Shown here: positions 1-11,704 of the stretch, piece after piece | How the letters are laid out: each line of letters opens with the position of its first letter | Position numbering within the stretch: the stretch's first letter is position 1 | NCBI RefSeq assembly: GCF_000203795.2 | Contig: NW_006281100.1 | Coordinates: 1 to 64,000 of the forward strand | Reading direction: 5' to 3' | DNA length: 64,000 nt | DNA from: Batrachochytrium dendrobatidis JAM81 | Taxonomy: Eukaryota; Chytridiomycota; Chytridiomycetes; Rhizophydiales | Program-made: the position numbers and the translations under genes | Notes under the pieces: generated by a model | What the model was told of the DNA's origin: nothing | The model's database searches: none | Seen by the model: the letters and a program-made list of their open reading frames with translations, nothing else

Positions 1-1400
1 ACAATAATCCGACGCAATTACCAATTAATAATTACCCGACGGATTGCTCCGACAAACGCTGCTCCCTCCATATCAACAAATACGGCGGGGACGTTCCAAG
101 TGATAATTACAATTGGCTAGCTATCAAAAGCCTATCAATGTGTGCTGCACCGATCTGTTCTGCCCGCCGAGTTATTTCATCGGGTTGTGCTCTCACAGAT
201 ATCCGGTTCTTGGATCCTTCCACACTGAATAAATGACCCTGTTTAAGTCTCGTTATTTTTCTGATTATGCCAAATGGTTTGTTGAAAAACATTGCTTTGG
301 TAACGTCTCGGCAATTCAATATTACTTGGCCGTTTTACATGTCAATTATCGTCGTGCCATGACCATACATTCCAGTCTGTATTCGTCACCAATATCAATC
401 AATGGCCATTCATCATCACTTTATACAATGCTATACGTTATACTGTATCGCATACTGCCGGTTTGATTGCTGTATTACCATCCTGTCATCAAAACTGTAT
501 CTAGTGTGTGTTGCTGTAGTGATCATCTTTTTGTACGCATTATAATGTCCATGCTCCATTGTTGTTTGTGCTCCATTCACTGTTGATCTGTACACCATTG
601 TATCCGCAATCATCGTACCTCCATATCCATATACATATACTTACATATCGCTTGCATCGTCATCATGTACTGTGCCATTGAATTGCAGTGTGTTGTCCAT
701 GTGTGGGACGTGCGTTTTGTACATGTTCAATTACGCTTGATCATTACAATTTTATTGCAATCATTTGTAGTCCCATCAGTAACACTCGGATTGTATCCAT
801 ATTTCAACTGGTTGTGTATACAACATGTATGCATGTTACTGTCCAATATCACAGTGATCCGACCACCATCATACAGTGTATCATGAGTGTATCATGAGTG
901 TATCATTACCCCACAATGCGTTGTTTTTTTGCATGATTTTGTGTCGTATTTCAATACTATTCAACCGTTTATTTTGACCCTATACAACAGCCATTGTAAC
1001 TCTGTATTGTTACCATATTGTTACCATATTGTAATGTGTATATACATGTCATCGAGTCAGCCAATGCAGTACTGTATAGGCATATGGCTGCATTTGCATC
1101 ATCACCCAATATTCGTACAAAAAAAACCCGGCAATTGAGCCGTAATCCAATGCATACGTATGCTGATCACCACCATAATTGACCGCTGCATTAATATATC
1201 CGCATTCGGACACTCCAAACGTCATACTAACCACTCGTGTCTGATATTATCCGGACATTCGGACAGGATACCATGTCTGATATTCGGACAATATATCCAA
1301 CTTTGTCAATATTGATGCTATCGTATTGATATATTGACCATTGTAATATATATACATGATATGTATACAGTCCAAACCACAGCGCAATAAGTCGTGTTTT
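1..1400. other. AT-rich intergenic sequence, no gene recognised
   Basis: Only short open frames (under about 110 codons) occur, on both strands and overlapping, and none shows a recognisable motif, signal peptide or splice structure. I see no RNA gene. The stretch is compositionally like the rest of the noncoding accessory sequence in this window. Confidence 0.6.
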
Positions 1401-1800
1401 GAGTGTATACCGACGTGTCCAATTCGGTCGACAGTCGTGACTATAACATGTTGTTAGTTTAGTTGACAACATGCCATGATGCATGTCCAATATATAGTAT
1501 GTATATACATACATGTCCAGTATCAATCGCATGCATGTAGTGTCATTATTCATCGAGATACACGCATTTCCAGTTTCATGTCAAATATTCGTGCTATGTG
1601 CAAGTTGTATTTTTTGCATGTATCGCATGTCAACACATGCATGCATTGTACATACCAATATCATGTGCATATACTGTAGCAGTTTCATGCAACTAGTGTC
1701 ACTATTGACGACGATATACGACATCAAACACGCCAAAACGTCATTTTCGGACTTTGGTCGACCCATTCCATGTCAGATATTGACCATAGTGCGTCAGTGA
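1400..1800 (+). repeat. Diverged copy of the 3.1-5.0 kb repeat
   Basis: The text around 1425-1530 (a cagtcgtgactataacatg core, then gatgcatgtccaatatatag) matches the repeats at about 3340-3450 and 4010-4115 with many substitutions. The part from about 1676 to 1745, with a gcagtttcatgcaactagtg core, matches 4255-4325. Order is kept, so this is an older copy of the same unit. Confidence 0.6.
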
Positions 1801-2335
1801 CATCATAATTCGATCCGCAACACATAATTACATATATGTGGTGCATACCAAGTCATTTGGTCGACTTTTGTGGTCATAGTCGATATTAAAGTTTTTAGTT
1901 TGCAATTGGTTTGAAACGACGAGCTCTACTTGTTATTTTAATCTAGTATCGTGTCTATCAGTCAATCAACAATTTATCTTGTATGCAAATGCGTCAAAAA
2001 TACATGTAGTATATCGTTATGATTCGATATTAGTCGGCATTGACACTGTACGACCACTACTGACCAAGTTATTAACATATTATCGACTAGCTCATACTGT
2101 CCCAGCATGTCGTCAAGAAAACCATCATATATTACAGTGTTGTGCCAACAAACATGCATGGATTGCATTGAAATTGGACATGATACAATATCAAGTATAT
2201 ACATGTATTGTCATGGCATCAAACTGGCATGATATCATGTATTGGTTGTGTAATAGACCATAATATATGCCAACAAAACGCTCCAAATCAGGCATGATTA
2301 TAGTCGTAAATATATTATTGTGACTGTGTTGTTGA

Positions 2336-2412
2336 ACAGTGACTATCAATGACTGTCAATGACTACTAATGACTATCAATAACTGTCAATGACCATCAAT
2401 AACTATCAATAA
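2336..2412 (+). repeat. Short tandem repeat, unit about 10-11 bp
   Basis: About seven imperfect copies of a unit like actatcaatg / actgtcaatg lie head to tail. There is no open frame across it. It is a simple minisatellite. Confidence 0.75.
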
Positions 2413-2804
2413 CTGTAAAAACGATCAAGGTTTGTAGCCTGACAGTGTACAATCGAGTTTATTAAATCGTGTAATTCTGGTCGTTATTCGACTTTACCCA
2501 ACACTTGAACACTCGATTGTTGCATACAGTTTGACAGTCGTCATACATGGCCATGTGTATGCTGTTGTATAACCAGAGACGCAGTAGTATTGTCATGTGT
2601 TGGTTGAATCGACATACTCGACACACACCAGTCAATGCAGTTTTGTCCGAATCCCTATTTTTGTTGGCTGTAGTTTTGCACAAACTTGAAACAGTCATCG
2701 TAACAGTGTTACTGTCATTGTCATCAAGCTGTAGTATGTGTAACTGTAGTATTGGTTGAGCCACTGACCATGTATTCGAGTATGAACGACTGTAGTTTTT
2801 TACA

Positions 2805-3130
2805 AACAATTGGTCAAACAACTGGTCCAACAACAGTCAAACAACTAGTCAAATGCAGGTCTGGACAATCGTCAAATACTAGTCAGAATACTGGTCAGAA
2901 TAATAGTCAACAACTGGTCAGAATGCAGGTTGAAATGCAGGCTAAACTAGTCAAACACTCGTCAAACAACAGGTTGAAATGCAGGTCAAATACTCGTCAA
3001 ACAACAGTCAAATACAAGTCAGAATACTAGTTAAAATGCAGGCCAAACAACTGGTCAATATATGGTTTAAACAATCGTCAAATACCGATCAGAATACTAG
3101 TCTAAATACTAGTTGAAATGCAGGTCAGAC
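2805..3130 (+). repeat. Degenerate short-period repeat rich in GTCAAA/GTCAGAA
   Basis: The stretch is built of loosely repeated words such as actggtcaaaca, actagtcagaat and gaaatgcaggtc. The period drifts and several phrases recur two or three times. An open frame of 92 codons crosses part of it, but its composition (Gln, Asn, Ser) simply reflects the repeat, so I do not call it a gene. Confidence 0.6.
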
Positions 3131-3142
3131 AGCCAGTCTTTC

Positions 3143-5000
3143 GACCATTTAGTACGCAATTGTGATGATGCAAATGGTCCACTTTGAACATGTATAACTT
3201 GGCCAATAGCAGTTATTTCCCAGCCATATTTAAACTGGTTGTGTATTTAGTATATCACCATTGATTGAGCATGCATATGCACGGTTTGCAGACATTTATA
3301 ATTCGTGTTGAGTGTGTTTCAGTTGCATCCAATTCAGTCGGCAGTCGTGACTATGACATGTTTCCAATTTAGTTGACGATATGACCTGATGCATGTCCAG
3401 TATATAGTATGCATGTATACTCATGTTCAGTGTCAATCGCATGCAACTAGTGTCAGTATTGGTCAAGATATACGACATCAACACGCCAAAACGACACCTT
3501 CGGACATGCACTTGATGGTCATGATACACATTGAATATTGCCCCAATGACGACGTAATCATATACACAATACATGACTATATGTGTGCCATACATTGCAG
3601 TTGATTTCGACATTGTATGACCACTGTAGACCGAGTTATTGACACGCCAAACATCGACTATAATATCCAACCTACAAAACGTCAGCTATTCAATTATTGT
3701 GTTATCAAACATGCATGGATTGTATTGAAATTACATATGATACAATACCAAGTGTATACAAGTATTGTCATGTCACCATATTGACACAGGCTTATGTATT
3801 GGTTGTGAAATCGACCATTTAGTACGCGATTGTGATGATGCAAATGGTCCACTTTGAACATGTATAACTTGGCCAATAGCAGTTATTTCCCAGCCATATT
3901 TAAACTGATTGTGTATATAGTATATCACCATTGATTGAGCATGCATATGCACGGTTTGCAGACATTTATAATTCGTGTTGAGTGTGTTTCAGTTGCATCC
4001 AATTCAGTCGGCAGTCGTGATTATAACATGTTTCCAATTTAGTTGACGATATGACCTGATGCATGTCCAGTATATAGTATGCATGTATACTCATGTTCAG
4101 TGTCAATCGCATGCATGTAGTGTCACTAATGGTCAAGATATATCCAATCTTGGTATCATGTCAAATACTAGTGGTAAGTATAAATTGTATATTTTTTTGT
4201 AATTTCATGACAATACATGCATGCATCATACATACCAATGCAATATCCATATACTGTAGCAGTTTCATGCAACTAGTGTCAGTATTGGTCAAGATATTCG
4301 ACATCAAACACGTCAAAACGACACTTTCGGACATGCATTTGGTGGTCATGATACACATTGATATATTGCACCAATGACGACGTAATCATATACACAATAC
4401 ATGACTATATGTGTGCCATACATTGCAGGCCAGTTGGTCAAGTTTTGCGACTATAATGCATGTTTTTGATTGCAAATTGACGACTGATTTGGATGGTGTT
4501 TTGGATATCGTGTATAGTTTGACAGTTTGTGCGTTCTATACATTCCAGTATATCAAACATACTGTAGTTTGTCGTCCCGAGTTGATTGCAGTTGTCACTG
4601 ACATTGTACGACCATTGTAGACCGAGTTATTAACACGCCAAACATCGACTATAATATCCAACCTACAAAACGTCAGCTATTCAATTATTGTGTTATCAAA
4701 CATGCATGGATTGTATTGAAATTGTACATGATACAATACCAAGTATATACAAGTATTGTCATGTCACCATATCAGCACAGGCTTGAGTATTGGTTGTGAA
4801 ATCGACCATTTAGTACGCGATTGTGATGATGCAAATGGTCCACTTTGAACATGTATAACTTGGCCAATACTAGTTATTTCCCAGCCATATTTAAACTGAT
4901 TGTGTATATGGTATATCACCATCGATTGAGCATGCATATGCACGGTTTGCAGACATTTATAATTCGTGTTGAATGTGTTGTATGTGACCATTTGAAACTC
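3143..5000 (+). repeat. Tandem duplication of a 0.66-1.0 kb noncoding unit
   Basis: A block starting with gaccatttagtacgc occurs at about 3143, 3803 and 4803. The first two copies agree almost base for base for about 300 bp, through a cagtcggcagtcgtga core and a gatgcatgtccagtatatag core. Copy three agrees for about 175 bp and then leaves the alignment near 4975. The parts 3440-3780 and 4265-4780 also correspond, with an extra block in the second. No coding capacity is conserved between copies. Confidence 0.8.
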
Positions 5001-5099
5001 GACTAATTGTGGTGTATTTTGACATGTATATTGACTGATGTTTAGCGTCTGTTCATGTGTCATTGATGCACCATTGACATGCTGTATTGTCCAACATTA

Positions 5100-5700
5100 T
5101 GTCGTGATGTTGGAATCAACAAATTGGTGCAACACTGAATGTATGTGGTGATTGTCGAGTATCGAGTTCATCTAGTTGTTTCTTGGTGTTTTCAATATCT
5201 ATAAGCATCTTGTTCATAATTCCAATGTATGTGTGTCAATGGTCTTGTTGCTCATAATGTGTATTTGCTATTAGGTTATCAACTGTTGGTAGTTGTGGTC
5301 TGAAATCGCATGGAACATGTCAACAAACTGCGTATGTTCTTGTACAATTTGCGATATTGCATTTGTAAACAATGTGTCAAACCGACGTTGAAAGTGGTTC
5401 CAAATTGTCGATTGGTGTTTTGATATTGATGGAAATTGAAGTCTAGTTTCCATTCCACATGGCGTTCTAAACGCTTTGCAAAATTCACAGTAGCATGGTT
5501 CAACAGAGTGTTGGGTATTGGTGTATATCAAACACTGTGGGATTTGAAACCTTGACCAGTGATTGAGGTGACTGTGGTAAAAGACATGACCTGAATGCCA
5601 CTACACAATGGTTTGTTGTACACTCCAGTGTGCGTTGGTTGGTCGAGTAAGCTCTGATATGTTCTTGTTGTATCAAGTTGTTATACAACAAACTATCAAC
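5100..5700 (-). other. Short open frames, unknown significance
   Basis: Two consecutive minus-strand frames (5500-5691 and 5271-5531) lie just left of the transposase relic. They carry no motif that I recognise. They may be remains of mobile-element coding sequence, or chance. I do not support a gene here. Confidence 0.2.
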
Positions 5701-5929
5701 GTCAGAAATACAAAGTCAAGCTGATTAAACTCTGAAGATGAGAGCTTCGACTATAAGTGTTCAAATCTGTGATATTTGACAGATCTAGTCACTTGTTCAA
5801 CCATAACCATCATATCTTTTAGTTCTGGAACCAAAACAACTATGTCGAGTGGTAAAACAATTGTTCTTGTCACAGACGTTATGCTGTATAGTTATGGGTC
5901 ATTTCATTGCTGTTGTTTGAAATTCTGTC

Positions 5930-6830
5930 ATGCCAAAGTCTTGGGTTTCAGTTTGTAGTCAAGATATTCTGAACTTGACTAAAAGTGTTAGTGTTTCCAC
6001 TCTTTACACTCTTTACACTGTAGATTTGTCATTATCAGAGTCTGGACTCGAACAAGACATTGAAAAGTGGATATGTGACAACCTCGTAAAGTCACCAACA
6101 CTCGGACAAAGTGATGTTGGTAGTGCTCGAATGGACTTTTACCAGGCACACATTTGTCAGCCAACTATTTCAAGCATCTTGGAATGAAACAACACATACA
6201 TAAAGCTCACTCTTGTAAGCGACTGATGGATTGGCATGGATGAGTTTGTCAAGTATTGAAAACATTCGCACAATAGAATCAAATATTTGGATTGCAATGG
6301 ACGAGTTGGGGTTTAAACTTGGTGATTGTACAATGTATGGCTATACAAACAGATGTGAAAGAGTACAGTCCAAAAACAACATTTCAGTTCAAAACTATAG
6401 TCTAATAGTGTGTGTTTCATATGACGATCAATGTGTTTGGAGATTGATCAAGGCAGCAGTGAATGCTGTAATATTAACTTGTTAAACAATGACATGCAAC
6501 ATTCCCAAACGGTCCCAAACGGTCACTTTATTCTAGACAACATTCCATTCCACAAAACAACTCTAATTAGACATGGTTTACCAACCATTCAACAAACAGC
6601 GCAATGTTTGGAGCTACACTATACAGCATCATACTGTCCATTCTTGAACCCTGCTGACAATTACTTTGGTGTTTGGAATGACTGTGTGCTGAGCCATTCC
6701 AGACACCAAACAACTTGTAGTTTCAATAAAGCAAATAATCCATTTCCAACAACAATGAATATGTAACGATTGTTTATTCCAAGACAATCATTACAAGATC
6801 AATACAAAAAAGTATTTGATTTTACGTGAA
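5930..6830 (+). pseudogene. Decayed Tc1/mariner-like DDE transposase
   Basis: Three broken plus-strand frames together cover a DDE-type transposase. At about 6230-6480 the text WIAMDELGF followed by MYGY and a short gap is the first-Asp block of the DDE_3 fold (Asp-Glu-x-Gly-Phe, then Tyr-Gly). At about 6515-6690 the text FILDNIPFHKT is the second-Asp block (Asp-Asn then His). CPFLNPADNYFGVW is the LNPxE-type third block with Asp in place of Glu. A partial helix-turn-helix/linker segment precedes it (5950-6185). Frameshifts and stops separate the pieces, so no functional enzyme can be made. Family assignment is by motif order only. Confidence 0.75.
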
Positions 6831-6889
6831 TACGACTGTAAAATAAACTTGGGTGTTAAACCACAAGATTATCTCATGCAAGCAAACCA

Positions 6890-7290
6890 TACGAGTGTAT
6901 TTGGCAGTGCTACAAGTTTGTTGACCAACTCATGTATGGCAGTATCAGCACAAACTCGACTGATCCAACAGCCATGTATACACATTGTTGTCAGTTACAT
7001 CGAGTGTTTGTTCAAATAGGTCGAATCAGATGGGTTGCATATAACCGACTAATCGAGCATTCATCCATTGTCAAACAACCATAATGCACAATACCACCAA
7101 GTGTGTGATTACACTCGCACTGATCAGTCATTGCACAGTATGCATCAGTCAATGTCAAACATATGTGTGTCTGCAACTAAATTGCAGTTCATGACACATC
7201 CACACGATCCAACATGTCAAATCATGTATTGTGAGTCCGATATTGATCAAAAACCTGATCATGGTAAACACAGCATGTTGTTGCATATCA
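6890..7290 (+). repeat. Dispersed repeat, copy 1 (also at 47135 and 53260)
   Basis: The sequence from the aagtttgttgaccaactc region through the ccaagtgtg and acatgtcaaatcatgtattg cores recurs near 47135-47450 (continuing after an LTR at 48123) and 53260-53640. This copy is the most diverged of the three. No gene is conserved in it. It sits directly downstream of the transposase relic. Confidence 0.7.
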
Positions 7291-7669
7291 GAGTCGATAT
7301 ATCAAGTGACAGTTGCACACTTGCTGATGGTGCACAACGTATCAGTCACAATACATGCACGGTATTGCATTGCAGTCATTGGATGACAGTCGGTTGCAAT
7401 GTGATACCGATCGACATACATCAGCATGGTGTGATGTGACCATAATCATGATGGAATGTGTTGGAGTTGACATTGTGAGTTGACAATCGATACACCATGC
7501 ACATGACTGGAACATATATATTCGAGTGTGGTTTGGTTGGTGTCAAGTTGATCATGCAATCGCATCGGTGCAACGAGTGAGTGAGCTGATGGTGATCTGA
7601 ACCCATCTCAACAACAAGGAATTGACAGTCATGGATTTGCATGCATTCAATATGTGTAGCACACCGAAT

Positions 7670-7870
7670 GATCAGTCATGACAGCACATAGTAGTTGATT
7701 GGTGCAATATGATCAAACCATTAGTATAATACACTATTGTTTGGCAATACACGATGTTTATTGAATGAATGACATTGGATGCATGACACATGACAATTAA
7801 ACCACCATGCAATACACGCTGCATTACAACATATACTGGATGGGACTGTGGTTCACTCAACTCCAACATT
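7670..7870 (-). repeat. 3' flank shared with the F gene locus
   Basis: The run with ttgattggtgcaatatgatc and, further on, acaacatata resembles 18490-18680. Both copies lie just downstream of a minus-strand secreted-protein gene (D1 here, F there). The same gattggtgcaatatgatc phrase recurs downstream of D2 near 23615. These shared flanks suggest that gene plus flank moved together. Confidence 0.6.
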
Positions 7871-7879
7871 GTGACGGGT

Positions 7880-8593
7880 CTATGGTTGTAAAGCTTGCTG
7901 CTGAGCATCCTGCTCAACCCGTGAAAATACACTTGAAAAGTAACTGTAGAAAAAGTCAAAACAACTCTTGTACGAGTGATACGATTCCAGGTTTATATTA
8001 TCGTCAGAATCTGTCACCTCAAACTTATGGTGATGCTCAAAGTAATGTTTAAGCTCCAATTCTTGCTCTGAATCTTTTTTAAGCCTAATCCGATACCCAT
8101 CAAGAGTTTTTTGGAGAATCTCTTGGAGTTCATCAAGAAACTCACGCTGGGTTCTAATATTAGCTTCAAGGTCGAGGTCTACTGATCCTTGACCCGAGGC
8201 TCTATTTAAAAAGTCAAAATCTTGCTCCAGATTATACAGCAAGTTTTTTTGAGCCTTGATCCGAGCATCTACATTGTGAATATCTTTCTCTATTTTGTCG
8301 ATTTTAACTGAAAGTGTTGCGTGTTCTTCGATCATGAATACTCCCTCCAAGCCAATTGAATAGCAATACTTGCCAAACTCATTATATGATTTTAATTTTT
8401 TCGGATAATCAAACCTAGTAAAAGTGTTCAAAGTGCTAGCTTTAGCACTTGCAGTTTCAGTTTCAGTTGCACTGGGAGGAACTGTCGCAGTGCTGACTTT
8501 AGCACTCATGGTCGAACTGGGATCAACTGGATTAGCAACTGTGACCGAGAAGACAGCAAGGATTGATGACAGTACGGCAATTGATAGTTTCAT
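7880..8593 (-). CDS. Secreted coiled-coil protein, family D member 1
   Basis: A 237-residue product if translation starts at the Met opening the signal peptide (MKLSIAVLSSILAVFSVTVA, cleavage expected after about residue 20). An in-frame upstream codon exists but would put 11 polar residues before the signal. After the signal comes a Ser/Thr-rich linker (about 21-60), then a charged helical part of about 130 residues (several Lys/Glu/Leu heptad-like runs from about 90 to 190), then an aromatic tail with FDFFYSYFSS. It has no Cys-rich or enzymatic motif. The signal peptide and promoter match D2 (22289) and D3 (43365), which places the three in one family; the mature parts are poorly conserved. 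An extracellular role is inferred from the signal peptide; function is unknown. Confidence 0.8.
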   Translation of the reverse strand: MKLSIAVLSSILAVFSVTVANPVDPSSTMSAKVSTATVPPSATETETASAKASTLNTFTRFDYPKKLKSYNEFGKYCYSIGLEGVFMIEEHATLSVKIDKIEKDIHNVDARIKAQKNLLYNLEQDFDFLNRASGQGSVDLDLEANIRTQREFLDELQEILQKTLDGYRIRLKKDSEQELELKHYFEHHHKFEVTDSDDNINLESYHSYKSCFDFFYSYFSSVFSRVEQDAQQQALQP

Positions 8594-8790
8594 TTTGGTG
8601 GTTGGTTGAGCAAGTTGTAATGTCATTCAACGAGCCAGTTTTTGAACTATATTTATATCCATTATTGAATAAATGATATTAAAAGCATATTTCTTGGATG
8701 ACCGTCCTAAGGGATTTGTGCTACTATCAGGGTTGGTGTTGATTTGTTATCAATGTTCAAATGACTTTGAAGGACTCTTCCTTTATATAA
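8594..8790 (-). promoter_or_regulatory. Family D promoter block with TATA-like box
   Basis: Reading the minus strand upstream of D1, the sequence matches the 5' flanks of D2 and D3. It has an aaatgatattaaaagcatat-like region (given here on the plus strand), a TATA-like ATATAAATA at about 8648-8658, then TTCAAAAAC and GAATGACATTACAACTTGC close to the start. Conservation of flanks between paralogues whose mature proteins differ suggests shared control. Confidence 0.6.
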
Positions 8791-8799
8791 TTGCTTATT

Positions 8800-9915
8800 G
8801 AAATTGGAAGCGTAGCATCAGGGTGTGATTTGTGTAGAAATACTGTGTAATGGCACCATAATGCGACAAGAATACCAATGACTTGTATATGATAATTCAG
8901 TCATCTATACGACCATTTGTCACCAATACAATAGTATGTGACATGATCATATTGCACCAATCGACCAGTATACGATCACTGGATACATCACACGTTGGTG
9001 TTTACCACTGTATATGTGTGGTGTATATTGGTTATAGTCCATGATATCAATGAGTTTATGCATACTGCTTACACCACGTACATCAAACCGACTCTGTGAT
9101 ATGCAAGTGCTGCGGTTTGACCAAATCACTATCACCCATATTATCGACTATCTAACTTGTTGATATTCAAACCGTGCCATCACTAGTCACAATATAATGG
9201 TTGACTGACTTGTTTGATTGACCTGACATATCGACACTTTGCAAACCTCGACTTGATTCATCAACTTGGATATTCATATAATATTGGGTTTATATCATCA
9301 CGTTGTACTCGTTATCAAACACCTTGATGTGTCCATGCAACACCAACTCGATATACACGCATTGGTTACTGTTTGGCATGACTGGGTCGATCATCAATAC
9401 CAGACAATGCAACTGTATTAGTTGCATGATACAATCAATCATGGTTGGCTCATCACCATCAAATATCAAATGTTGATCACGTATACATTGATTTGTAATT
9501 GCATGGTCCGTTGGCAATACACACTATGATATGATTGACAAGTTGTTGATTTGCAGTAATCAGATGTGCATCACCTGTAACATTGGATACAATTGACAAG
9601 TTGTAACCGCAAGTCAACAATCATCGATATATTGGTGATTGTATTGACTACATGATTGGTATTGATTAGCTGTCATGATCGATTGGTGAGCAATACAATC
9701 CACATTGATTATGACGTGTTGCAACTAGTTGATATATGCAGAATCGACTGATAATCGAGTATATGTTGATGAGTAACTCTGTCACTGTTGGTTTGGATTG
9801 GTCATTGCTGCCGCTTATATATGCAGTGTATACATGTGTGATGTGTTGGATATCGGTGTTGTATATGTTGAACCTGTTGGACAATATATTGTCATGTTGC
9901 ATCAAATCGCATCAC
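8800..9915. other. Intergenic, no gene recognised
   Basis: AT-rich sequence with short random frames on both strands. Around 8940-8980 there is an inverted copy of the phrase gaccagtatacgatcactgg, which also occurs (as gatcgtatactggtcgattg) near 23590 and 44890. Nothing else is recognised. Confidence 0.55.
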
Positions 9916-9919
9916 ATTT

Positions 9920-10690
9920 AGACTGCAATCATTGATTCGTTGGTTTAATGATCGACTCGACTCACATTCAATTGTAATGGCCACAAATCTGCATTGCTGA
10001 TTGACACGCATATATCGACATGTATCAGACTCGGACATGGTGTATATCAATTGCATATACCAATCACTGATGCAATTGATGATGATCGATTAGTCAATCA
10101 ATTGGATATCAACACCAATGTCAGTCCATTACCACATGAATACTTGCAGTTGTGACCTGTATTCAGTCAGTAATATTGGTTCATGTAGTGTATTGTATAG
10201 TCAACCATGCACATGCACATACACATGCATGTCATTGTCAATTGATGGTCGTTTGTGAACAACTTGTGGACAACTTGCAAATATTACAATCATGGTGATT
10301 GCTTGAATGTCAATACCAAGCCATGCGTTTGATGGTCATTTACTGATCAGTTTACTGTTCAACAATGCAAATGGTCGTTGTCTACCAATCAGTCGAGTCG
10401 TAGACATGAACTGCACATTGTGCGTATCGCTTTGTTCATGACCAAACTGTAACAATGTGCACTTTGCATTGAGTTTGAACTGCAATCTGCGACTTGTACG
10501 CATTATGATGCATTGTTTCAATATTCATGTTGCATCCATCAACATCAACGTGCAGTGTCGATCTGATGTTTGGTGTTGATGTTGTGTTGATATTCCAACA
10601 ACACTGAATATCCCAAATCAGGTCAGCATTGACCCATGTGATAATAATCCATGGACAATCGGTTTTACCAAACTGTTGTACAAACATATT
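9920..10690 (-). repeat. Inverted repeat partner of 36070-36860
   Basis: This segment is the reverse complement of 36070-36860 with only scattered differences; for example, the gttcatgaccaaactgtaac core at 10434 appears inverted near 36330. An 80-90 codon frame is shared by both copies (10436-10687 minus; 36063-36344 plus), ending VHIVTVWS in each, but it has stops beyond it and no motif. It is probably the remains of a mobile element's coding sequence. Confidence 0.8.
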
Positions 10691-10710
10691 GTCATTCGAT
10701 CGATCGAAAG

Positions 10711-10740
10711 TAGTATAGATAGAGCACTCGATGATACCAG
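10711..10740 (+). repeat. 30-bp motif, copy a
   Basis: The motif starts tagtatagat and ends gatgataccag. It matches 30731-30760 (inverted) and 32668-32697 (direct) at most positions. Here it borders the inverted repeat on the left and an unexplained relic on the right. Confidence 0.7.
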
Positions 10741-11640
10741 TTTTTTAACCGACACTTACTGCTAAATCATGTACAAAGTTGTCAAAACATAAATTATTCG
10801 CAGAAAGGAATTCAAGTCAAAAGTATTAGGGTAGAATAGTCAATAGCTTTGCTTGTAATTCATAATAAATACGAGCTATTTGTGCCAGACTCATACTTGA
10901 TGCCGCAAATTGGATACAATGGGTAGCTTTTTAACCAGTACCAAGTGTTAATGTACACAGACTGTGTTTAGCTGGGTCTTGTTGTAAGAATGATAGAGTA
11001 TAAAATCAAACCACTGACAAGTCCGTGTTTATCGAGTACGAGTCTTTATATTTCCAATCAACTCTTCCAAATGTGATAGTGTGTCTTGCAATGCCAAAAT
11101 GGATTCAAATCTGCTTGATTACACTATGCATTTGGGCATCATTGCTGATCTGTTGAATTTCACGCTTTCTTTGATCATCTTTTTGATACTCTAGCATATT
11201 CCATTCATGATTGTGTCTAGCCTCCAACTATTGATCCTGGCTCATCCCCGGTTGTTTTGGTCAATACCATTGATTGGGAATAAAACCAGAATCAACCCGC
11301 TGTTTATCACGTATGGCTATTTGATTCAATTCAGTTGCAAACAATTCTTTGTAAGAGTATACTTTCTGGTACTCCTTGTATCATACCAACATCTCTTGAA
11401 ACAGCTGCCTTCGTGCTTGTAACAATCCCTGCAGTGTTTTGTCAGCTGGGAGTTTGATTCAAGTTTGAAAACCAAGACTATCGATCGGACAAATCCAATG
11501 TCAGCAAAACTGCTGTACAGTTTGGCAGTCAATTGATTGACCAAAATTGTAAGCAACAAAACAACTTTTATTTGCAAAAGAAAAAGGAAAACGCAGTTTG
11601 TTCTTGAATCAAAATATTAGTTTCAAAACTGTATGGTGAA
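10741..11640 (-). other. Relic of unidentified coding sequence
   Basis: Several minus-strand frames follow each other with stops and shifts between them. The most protein-like piece is at about 11150-11210 (HEWNMLEYQKDDQRKREIQQ). A second piece near 10880-10920 contains ASSMSLAQIA, which resembles TSSMNLAQK encoded on the minus strand near 32990. The two loci also share the adjacent 30-bp motif. I do not recognise the family. Confidence 0.35.
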
Positions 11641-11704
11641 AAACAGTCTTGGGATATGCAATTATTTACAAGAAACTATAGGTTTCAAAACCAAAGCTAT
11701 TAAA

